Below, piece after piece: positions 58,143 through 64,000 of a DNA stretch of 64,000 bases; position 1 is the stretch's first letter; the number at the start of each line of letters is the position of its first letter. The stretch spans positions 4,154,001-4,218,000 of the forward strand of contig NZ_CP114280.1 of assembly GCF_029635795.1 (NCBI RefSeq), in the 5' to 3' direction. The notes beneath the pieces were generated by a model. It worked only from the letters and a program-made list of their open reading frames with translations. It did not search any database and was not told the DNA's origin. The translations under genes and the position numbers were made by a program. This DNA comes from Dickeya lacustris (GTDB taxonomy: Bacteria; Pseudomonadota; Gammaproteobacteria; Enterobacterales; Enterobacteriaceae).

Positions 58143-59063
58143 GTGAATGAGTATTTAGTTTCGCGCCGCCGATTGCTGCGGTGGTCGTTAAGCCTGTTGC
58201 CGTTGGCCGCAGGCTTACCGGCGCTGGCTCAGGTTCAGGCCCGGCCACCCCGGTTAATAACGCTATTTCAGGGGGCGACGGATACGGCGGTGGCGCTGGG
58301 TATCACCCCGGTCGGCGTGGTGGACTCGTGGACGGAAAAGCCGATGTATCGCTACCTGCGCGCGGCGCTTGATGGCGTGGCGCATGTCGGGCTGGAAACG
58401 CAGCCCAGTCTTGAAGATATCGTGTTGCTAAAACCGGAGATGATTGTCGCATCGCGCTTTCGCCATCAGCGTTTGCAGCCGCTGTTATCACAGATTGCGC
58501 CGGTGGTGATGCTGGATGAAATCTACCAGTTTAAAACCACGCTGGCGGTGATGGGGCAGGCATTGGGCGTGCAGGCGCAGGCCGGGCAGTGCCTGCAACA
58601 CTGGCAGCAGCGGGTGGCGACGTTGCAGGCACAGTTACGCCAGCGGTTTGGCGGCGCGACTTTGCCGACGGTAGCGGTGCTGGATATCCGCGAAGATCAT
58701 ATCCGCAGCTACCTGCCGCCCAGTTTTCCCGGCTCGGTACTGAGCGAACTGGGGTTTGGCTGGAGCGAAACCAGCCGCAGCCAGCCGGGTGTCTCACTCA
58801 AACTCACCAACAAGGAGAGCCTTCCGGTGCTGGATGCCGAGGTGTTTTTTGTGTTTTTACGCGCCAACAGCCCGGCGGTGCAACGCCATTATCAGTCGCT
58901 GATTCAGCATCCGCTGTGGCAGCGTTTGCGCGCTGTGCAGCGCGGGCAGGTGTGGGTGGTCGATGGCGTCGCCTGGAGTTTGTCCGGCGGTATTCTGGGG
59001 GCCAACCTGATGCTCGATGATATCCATCGGGTAACGGGGATCGGCGGGGAGGTGGCATCATGA
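58143..59063 (+). CDS. cbrA: Ferric achromobactin periplasmic binding protein CbrA
   Basis: A 306-residue periplasmic siderophore-binding protein of the FecB/FepB type. It starts with GTG and has an N-terminal signal: [24 protein letters not shown], with a twin-arginine-like pattern, possibly Tat-dependent. Then [35 protein letters not shown] and the C-terminal [23 protein letters not shown] typical of the family. It delivers the complex to CbrBC. It overlaps cbrB by 4 bp. Confidence 0.9.
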   Translation: MNEYLVSRRRLLRWSLSLLPLAAGLPALAQVQARPPRLITLFQGATDTAVALGITPVGVVDSWTEKPMYRYLRAALDGVAHVGLETQPSLEDIVLLKPEMIVASRFRHQRLQPLLSQIAPVVMLDEIYQFKTTLAVMGQALGVQAQAGQCLQHWQQRVATLQAQLRQRFGGATLPTVAVLDIREDHIRSYLPPSFPGSVLSELGFGWSETSRSQPGVSLKLTNKESLPVLDAEVFFVFLRANSPAVQRHYQSLIQHPLWQRLRAVQRGQVWVVDGVAWSLSGGILGANLMLDDIHRVTGIGGEVAS

Positions 59064-60079
59064 GCCCGCTCATCACGGCGGCGCGCAGGCCGTGGCCGGT
59101 GCTGCTGACGGCGGGGCTGGCGGTGCTGGTGCTGGCGGGCTTGAGCGTGATGACCGGCCCGGTGTGGATTGCGCCGGGGCAGGTGCTGGCGGCCTTCTGG
59201 CAGCATGATGCGCTTAATGTCAGCCACATTCTGGTGACATCCACCCGGCTGGCGCGCACGCTGATGGCGATGCTGGTCGGGGCGGCGCTGGCGGTGGCGG
59301 GGCTGCTGATGCAGGTCTTGACGCGTAACCCGCTGGCCTCGCCGGGGCTGTTTGGCATTAACGCTGGCGCGATGTTCCTGCTCATCGTCTGCGTGTCCTG
59401 GTTTCCCGCGCTCGGCATGGCGGTGTGGCTCTGGGCGGCGTTTGCCGGTGCGGCGCTGGCAGGCGGCCTGGTGTGGCTGGTTGGCACGCTCGGGAAAGGC
59501 AGCCTGAACCCGCTGCGTATTGTGCTGGCTGGGGCGGCTATCACCGCGCTGTTCTCGGCGTTCAGTCAGGCGCTGCTGGTGGTCAATCAGGAGGGGCTGG
59601 ACACGGTGTTGTTCTGGCTGGCCGGGTCGGTGGCCGGGCGCGAGCTTAACGCGGTGTTGCCGCTGATGGGATACGGCGTACTGGCGCTGCTGGCGGCGAT
59701 GTGCCTGAGCGGGCAAATCAATGTGTTGCATGCCGGTGATGCCATTGCGCGCGGGCTGGGCCAGCGCACCGCGCGCCTGCGGGCGCTGATGAGTCTGGTG
59801 GTGGTGGTGCTGGCGGGCAGCGCGGTGGCGATGGCGGGCAGTATCGGCTTTATCGGCCTGATTGTCCCGCACCTCGCCCGCACGCTGCTGCCCGCCGACC
59901 ACCGCTGGTTGTTGCCCGGCTGTGCGCTGCTGGGGGCAGCGTTGCTGTTGCTGGCCGATATTCTGGCGCGCGTGGTTATCCTGCCGCAGGAGGTGCCGGT
60001 GGGCGTGATGACGGCGCTGTTTGGCGCACCGTTTTTTATTATGCAACTGCGGCGCGGAGGGCGGCATGGTGCCGGATAA
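59060..60079 (+). CDS. cbrB: Ferric achromobactin permease CbrB
   Basis: A 339-residue FecCD-family inner-membrane permease with about nine to ten helices. Signature segments: [101 protein letters not shown]. It forms the channel with CbrC. The start overlaps cbrA (ATGA). Confidence 0.92.
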   Translation: MSPLITAARRPWPVLLTAGLAVLVLAGLSVMTGPVWIAPGQVLAAFWQHDALNVSHILVTSTRLARTLMAMLVGAALAVAGLLMQVLTRNPLASPGLFGINAGAMFLLIVCVSWFPALGMAVWLWAAFAGAALAGGLVWLVGTLGKGSLNPLRIVLAGAAITALFSAFSQALLVVNQEGLDTVLFWLAGSVAGRELNAVLPLMGYGVLALLAAMCLSGQINVLHAGDAIARGLGQRTARLRALMSLVVVVLAGSAVAMAGSIGFIGLIVPHLARTLLPADHRWLLPGCALLGAALLLLADILARVVILPQEVPVGVMTALFGAPFFIMQLRRGGRHGAG

Positions 60080-61139
60080 TCGAACGTATGAGCGCGTGTG
60101 GCGCTGGGGGCGGTGGTCGCGCCAGTACAACCTGAATACGCTGTATCGCCTTGCGCTGATGACCGGCGTACTGCTCGCTCTGATGATAACCTCGCTTGGC
60201 ATCGGGAAAGTGTGGCTTGCGCCGTGGGAGGTGTGGCGCGCGCTGTGGTCTTCTGCGCCAGACCCTGGCACGCTTGAGGGTGCAAACATGATAGTCCGGC
60301 AGTTGCGTTTACCGCGCGTCCTGCTGGCGGCGCTGGTGGGCGGTGCGCTGGCTGTGTCCGGCCTGATGTTGCAGGCGATGGTGCGTAACCCGCTGGCCTC
60401 ACCGGATATTCTGGGTATCAGCAGTGGAGCCAGCGCAGCGGCGGTGGGCTATTTGTCGTTTGGCGCATCGCTGTTCGGGCCGCATTATCTGCCGCTGGCG
60501 GCGATGGCCGGTGCCGGTGGCGCGGCCTGTGCGGTGTATGCACTGGCCTGGCAGTCCGGTGTGTCGCCGTTGCGACTGGTACTGACCGGCGTGGGCGTTT
60601 CGGCGCTGTTGATGGCGACAACCACTTTTCTGCTGGTTTTCAGCCCGCTGACCACTACGCTGTCGGCGTATGTCTGGCTGACGGGCAGCGTGTATGGCGC
60701 AAGCTGGCAAGACGCGCGCGCGCTGGCGGGGTGGCTGGTGCTGTTGCTGCCGTGCCTGATACTGCTGGCGCGTCAGGTGCAGGTACAACAACTGGATGAC
60801 GCACTGGCGCAGGGCATTGGCGTGCGGGTGCAAGCGGTGCGGCTGGCGTTGCTGGCGCTGAGTGTTGCGCTGGCCGGGGCCGCAATTGCCTGCGGCGGGG
60901 CGATGGCGTTTGTCGGCCTGATTGCGCCACACATCGCCAAACGGCTGGTGCCGCCGGGGTTTGCCGCACAGGCCATCATGGCGTTTTTATGCGGTGCGGC
61001 GCTGGTTAACGTGGCTGACTTGTGCGCCCGCACGCTGTTTTTGCCGCTGGATTTACCGGCCGGTATTTTTGTTGCGGTGCTGGGCGCACCGTTCTTTTTA
61101 TATTTATTGATGCAACAACGGCAGGAAGGAAACGGATGA
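60066..61139 (+). CDS. cbrC: Ferric achromobactin permease CbrC
   Basis: A 357-residue FecCD-family permease. The start [15 protein letters not shown] at 60066 has GGAGGG close upstream and overlaps cbrB by 14 bp; longer frames read into cbrB. Segments: [104 protein letters not shown]. It pairs with CbrB in the ABC importer. Confidence 0.92.
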   Translation: MVPDNRTYERVWRWGRWSRQYNLNTLYRLALMTGVLLALMITSLGIGKVWLAPWEVWRALWSSAPDPGTLEGANMIVRQLRLPRVLLAALVGGALAVSGLMLQAMVRNPLASPDILGISSGASAAAVGYLSFGASLFGPHYLPLAAMAGAGGAACAVYALAWQSGVSPLRLVLTGVGVSALLMATTTFLLVFSPLTTTLSAYVWLTGSVYGASWQDARALAGWLVLLLPCLILLARQVQVQQLDDALAQGIGVRVQAVRLALLALSVALAGAAIACGGAMAFVGLIAPHIAKRLVPPGFAAQAIMAFLCGAALVNVADLCARTLFLPLDLPAGIFVAVLGAPFFLYLLMQQRQEGNG

Positions 61140-61942
61140 TGACCGCCATTCGCAGTCAAGGGGTAACGCTGGGGTATGCCCGGCAGACCATTATCGAGTC
61201 GCTGGATCTGGCGCTGCCGCGCGGCAAAGTCTCGGTGCTGATTGGCAGCAACGGCTGCGGTAAAAGTACGCTGCTTAAAGCGTTTGCCCGCCTGCTCACG
61301 CCGCTGCAAGGGTCGGTTATCCTCAACGGTGAAGATATCCACCGCAAGCCAACGGCACAGGTGGCGCGCGAGCTGGCGATCCTGCCACAGATGCCGCAGG
61401 CCCCGGAGGGGATAACCGTCAAGCAACTGGTCAGCCTGGGGCGCTATCCGTATCAAAACTGGCTACAGCAATGGTCAGCGGAAGATGAACGGATGGTGCA
61501 TCAGGCGCTGGTGCAAACCGGCACCGAGGCACTGGCGCACCGCCCGGTGGATGCGCTTTCCGGCGGCCAGCGCCAGCGGGTGTGGATAGCCATGACGCTG
61601 GCGCAGGATACCGAGGTGGTGCTGCTCGATGAGCCGACCACGTTTTTGGATTTGGCCCACCAGATTGACGTGCTCGATTTGCTGCGCGCGCTCAATCGCC
61701 AGCACGGCAAAACCATCATCATGGTGCTGCATGACCTGAATCTGGCCTGCCGCTATGCCGACCATATGGTGGCGGTGCATAACCGCACCGCCTTCGCACA
61801 AGGCGCACCGGCTGACATTCTCAATGAGGCAATGGTGAAAACGGTGTTTGATCTCGATTGCCGCATCATTAACGACCCGTTTTTCCACACGCCGCTGTGC
61901 ATTCCATTTGGGCGTGAAACGCCAGCGCGCAAGGAGGCATGA
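61136..61942 (+). CDS. cbrD: Ferric achromobactin ATPase CbrD
   Basis: A 268-residue ABC ATPase of the FecE/FepC type. The start at 61136 has GGAAGG 8 bp upstream and overlaps cbrC by 4 bp. Walker A is GSNGCGKSTLLK, the Q-loop region is LPQMPQAPEG, the signature motif is LSGGQRQRVW, Walker B is VVLLDEPTTFLDL, and the switch histidine is in MVLHDLNLACRYAD. It powers import through CbrBC. Confidence 0.94.
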   Translation: MMTAIRSQGVTLGYARQTIIESLDLALPRGKVSVLIGSNGCGKSTLLKAFARLLTPLQGSVILNGEDIHRKPTAQVARELAILPQMPQAPEGITVKQLVSLGRYPYQNWLQQWSAEDERMVHQALVQTGTEALAHRPVDALSGGQRQRVWIAMTLAQDTEVVLLDEPTTFLDLAHQIDVLDLLRALNRQHGKTIIMVLHDLNLACRYADHMVAVHNRTAFAQGAPADILNEAMVKTVFDLDCRIINDPFFHTPLCIPFGRETPARKEA

Positions 61943-62595
61943 TGTCGCCGCATGACACCGACGCGCCGCCAGTCGGCCTGATTCTGCCACGGGTGCCGCC
62001 CGCCAGCGCAACACTGCTGGCACAGTACCGCCACATCAGCACCTCTACGCTTGGGCACCTCACCGACCACGGCTACCTGCACGGCCTTCAACCGCTGTGG
62101 CAACCGGTGCAGATGGTGGGCAACGTGGTGACGGTAAAACTGTGCCCGCCCGATGGCGGCATACTGCGCGAGGCGCTGTTATTAAGCCAGCCCGGCGATG
62201 TGCTGGTGATTGATGCCATGCAAGAGGCGACGCGCGCCTGCTGGGGCGAGCTGCGCACGCTGGCGGCCTGCGTCAAAGGGTTGGCCGGCGTGGTGGTCGC
62301 CGGTGCCGTGACTGATTCCCGCGCACTGCGCACGCTCGGGCTGCCAGTGTTTTGCCACGGCGTGAGCGCCATCACCACCCGCACCCTTGGCCTGCAAGGG
62401 GCGGTGAATGTACCGCTCCGGCTATCCGGCGTGGCGGTAAACCCCGGTGACATCGCCATAGGCGACGATGACGGGGTGTTTATTCTCAGCCCCAGCGCCG
62501 CTCACGATTGGCTCGACACCGCGCAACGCAAAGAGCAGGCCGATGCCGAACGGCGCGACGCGCTGCGCCAGCGTTTGCCTGTACGGGAACGTTAA
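61942..62595 (+). CDS. RraA-family protein (aldolase/regulator-like)
   Basis: A 217-residue protein of the RraA/HMG-aldolase-like family. Family segments: STSTLGHLTDHGYLHGLQPLW, GNVVTVKLCPPDGGILREALLLSQPGDVLVID, CWGELRTLAACVKGLAGVVVAGAVTDSRALRTLGLPVFCHGVSAI and VNPGDIAIGDDDGVFILS. Members include 4-hydroxy-4-methyl-2-oxoglutarate/oxaloacetate aldolase/decarboxylases and the RNase E inhibitor RraA; the GELRTLAA...GAVTDSR motif is of the enzyme type. The ATG at 61942 follows AAGGAGG and overlaps the cbrD stop by one base. Its link to the siderophore locus suggests a precursor or salvage role, but none is proven. Confidence 0.83.
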   Translation: MSPHDTDAPPVGLILPRVPPASATLLAQYRHISTSTLGHLTDHGYLHGLQPLWQPVQMVGNVVTVKLCPPDGGILREALLLSQPGDVLVIDAMQEATRACWGELRTLAACVKGLAGVVVAGAVTDSRALRTLGLPVFCHGVSAITTRTLGLQGAVNVPLRLSGVAVNPGDIAIGDDDGVFILSPSAAHDWLDTAQRKEQADAERRDALRQRLPVRER

Positions 62596-62671
62596 ATGGC
62601 CCGAACATTCCGAGTGTTGGGTGACTGATTATGCGACGGCTAATACGGTCAAACCACGATTGCACCGGCGT

Positions 62672-63901
62672 TTACTGCTGTACCGCAATGCTTAGAAGCG
62701 CATAAATTTTCTTAGCCCCTGCATTTGACTGGGTCAGTTCAATAGTATTTTTCCGGCCATTTTTCATGTGCAGGATAATTTTTTTGTTAAATGACCCCGA
62801 GATGGCTACCTTGCTAACATCATTAAAACGGGCATAGAACGTTTCGTATAACTTACCCAGCACGCAGTAAACACCCTCATCGGTTAATACCAGACCATGA
62901 TCGCCCTGACCAAAAACTGTTTCATCGTAGTAAAACAAGACGGCCTCTTCAGCTAATGGCGGCAGTGATTGACGCCTATTTACGGCCTGAATGAAGTTAC
63001 TTATTTTCTTCGGATTTAGGCCGTCGTAGCGATAGAAACTGTGATCTTTATTCGTTACATAGTGTGCTAACTCCCCCTCGTCAGGTGTATTTACAGGTAA
63101 GGGTAATGCCTGCTTTGGCGTAGGCGTGCTTGTTTCTGATACGGAGCCAACCATAGAGGCACCAACGACACCGATCCCTGGCATTGTCTGCGAGGTCACA
63201 CTATGTTGAATGGTAGTCACTGTCCGGGTATAGGCGTTGACATGAACGCCACCCCGCATATGTGCTGAGACATTCTGTGGGGTTTTGACTACGGTTTGTA
63301 CCGGTGTCAAAACGGTTCTGAATGCCGCTCGCAGAGAGGCCACAATTGAGATAAACATAAGGGCAATAAACGGAACCGAAAGCCACATGATTGAGAAATA
63401 AAAAATGCTTTGCTTAGTGTTAGCGGCCTGTTGTGTTAATCGGGAGCAGTAGAGTACCGCCGTAATAACGTAAACTACGCCACACGCGATGGTATATGTC
63501 TTGGTCATCGCTATGTTCTGAATGGCCGGGAAGAGTAAACACCCATATAAAACTGTACTATAGAGAGCATCGGGTAGTAACGTTTTTATACTCTCAAATG
63601 TTTTTGCTATATTGTAAAGTATCCATATAAGCAATAATATCCAGCCGATGACAGGAATGGCTGCGGCGATGCCCATTAGAATTACACTGATTATCATGCT
63701 ACCCAGAATATTACCTAGATATCTTTGTGAAATGAGATACCAGATAAAATAGAGGAAAGAACTTCCAATCACGACAGGCAAGGCAAAAACAATGCTTTCG
63801 GGAATAAAGAAAACGACTCCGCCAAGGATGAGTAATAACAGGAAGCAGATGCCGGGGCCATTATTTTCAGATTTGGAATTGGCTTCGATATCAATAGACA
63901 T
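62672..63901 (-). CDS. Unrecognised membrane protein with soluble C-terminal domain
   Basis: A 409-residue protein that I do not recognise. About residues 15-200 hold six or more hydrophobic helices (GICFLLLLILGGVVFFI, SIVFALPVVIGSSFLYFIWYLI, MIISVILMGIAAAIPVIGWILLLIWILYNI and others). A Thr/Val-rich linker follows (about 215-275). The C-terminal region (about 285-409) looks like a PH-like or similar small beta domain: LVLTDEGVYCVLGKLYETFYARFNDVSKVAISG and IILHMKNGRKNTIELTQ. The coding is less GC-rich than the siderophore genes, which may indicate transfer. It is convergent with the RraA-like gene. Ribosome binding site weak (AGGT). Confidence 0.75.
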   Translation of the reverse strand: MSIDIEANSKSENNGPGICFLLLLILGGVVFFIPESIVFALPVVIGSSFLYFIWYLISQRYLGNILGSMIISVILMGIAAAIPVIGWILLLIWILYNIAKTFESIKTLLPDALYSTVLYGCLLFPAIQNIAMTKTYTIACGVVYVITAVLYCSRLTQQAANTKQSIFYFSIMWLSVPFIALMFISIVASLRAAFRTVLTPVQTVVKTPQNVSAHMRGGVHVNAYTRTVTTIQHSVTSQTMPGIGVVGASMVGSVSETSTPTPKQALPLPVNTPDEGELAHYVTNKDHSFYRYDGLNPKKISNFIQAVNRRQSLPPLAEEAVLFYYDETVFGQGDHGLVLTDEGVYCVLGKLYETFYARFNDVSKVAISGSFNKKIILHMKNGRKNTIELTQSNAGAKKIYALLSIAVQQ

Positions 63902-64000
63902 ATTAATGATCTACCTATGCATTGATTCTAGTGGATGGGGTGAGGCTCTCAGTGTTAACAACGGAGAGGTAACGTTTTTATGCTGCCACCAACAGGGATG
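63902..64000. other. Right window edge
   Basis: The last 99 bp contain no recognisable feature apart from the upstream region of the leftward membrane-protein gene. Confidence 0.4.

Noticed and set aside
58904-60289. A 461-codon reverse frame across cbrA-cbrC
   Set aside because: It is rich in His, Gln, Arg and Pro, as antisense to Leu/Ala-rich permeases, and lies over three well-supported genes.

Overview
The window reads as chromosome of a soft-rot enterobacterium, most likely Dickeya or a close relative in the Pectobacteriaceae. The strongest reasons are a complete achromobactin siderophore locus in the order described for Dickeya, a formate hydrogenlyase-2 (hydrogenase-4) island of the kind known in Pectobacterium and Dickeya, and E. 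coli-like lac, dcuB, gltP, cbl and patA/patD genes. The species is an inference; no rRNA or other diagnostic marker is present.

Layout. 1-3160: lacZ (cut by the left edge) and lacI with a lac control region that keeps the E. coli O1 operator base for base, then an aspartate/glutamate-type racemase. 3316-5592: a HypT-like LysR regulator facing a dicarboxylate/amino-acid symporter across a shared terminator. 6475-33815: the hydrogenase island: fhlA-type sigma54 activator; a 2.4-kb foreign insert with an AlbA/Schlafen-like gene and a ParA-like gene; an IS3-family element; a DUF1272-like gene; hydN-fdhF; a catalase-LodA fusion with its LodB-type flavoprotein; hyfABCDEFGHIJ-hycI; and hypC divergent from hyfA. 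Sigma54 promoters with matching IHF sites stand in front of hydN, hyfA and hypC, which fits control by the FhlA at the left end. FdhF has cysteine where E. coli has selenocysteine.

33848-42562: an EamA exporter, cbl, gltP, ydcF, dcuB and patD. 42885-44297: patA, with a TTG start and a palindromic operator-like site. 44749-62595: achromobactin: acsF (broken by a frameshift), acr, acsD, acsE, yhcA, acsC, acsB, acsA, then cbrABCD and an RraA-like gene, behind a clear Fur box. 62672-63901: an unrecognised membrane protein with less GC-rich coding.

How the parts work together: FdhF oxidises formate, HydN/HyfA and the hyf membrane and soluble subunits pass the electrons to the [NiFe] site in HyfG, HypC and HycI mature that site, and FhlA switches the operons on. 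The achromobactin genes make and export a citrate-based siderophore; Acr and CbrABCD bring back the iron-loaded form. The most interesting items are the fhlA 3'-end duplication flanking the ParA/AlbA insert, the catalase-LodA fusion inside an anaerobic hydrogenase island, the Cys-type FdhF, the acsF frameshift, and the RraA-like gene at the end of the siderophore locus.
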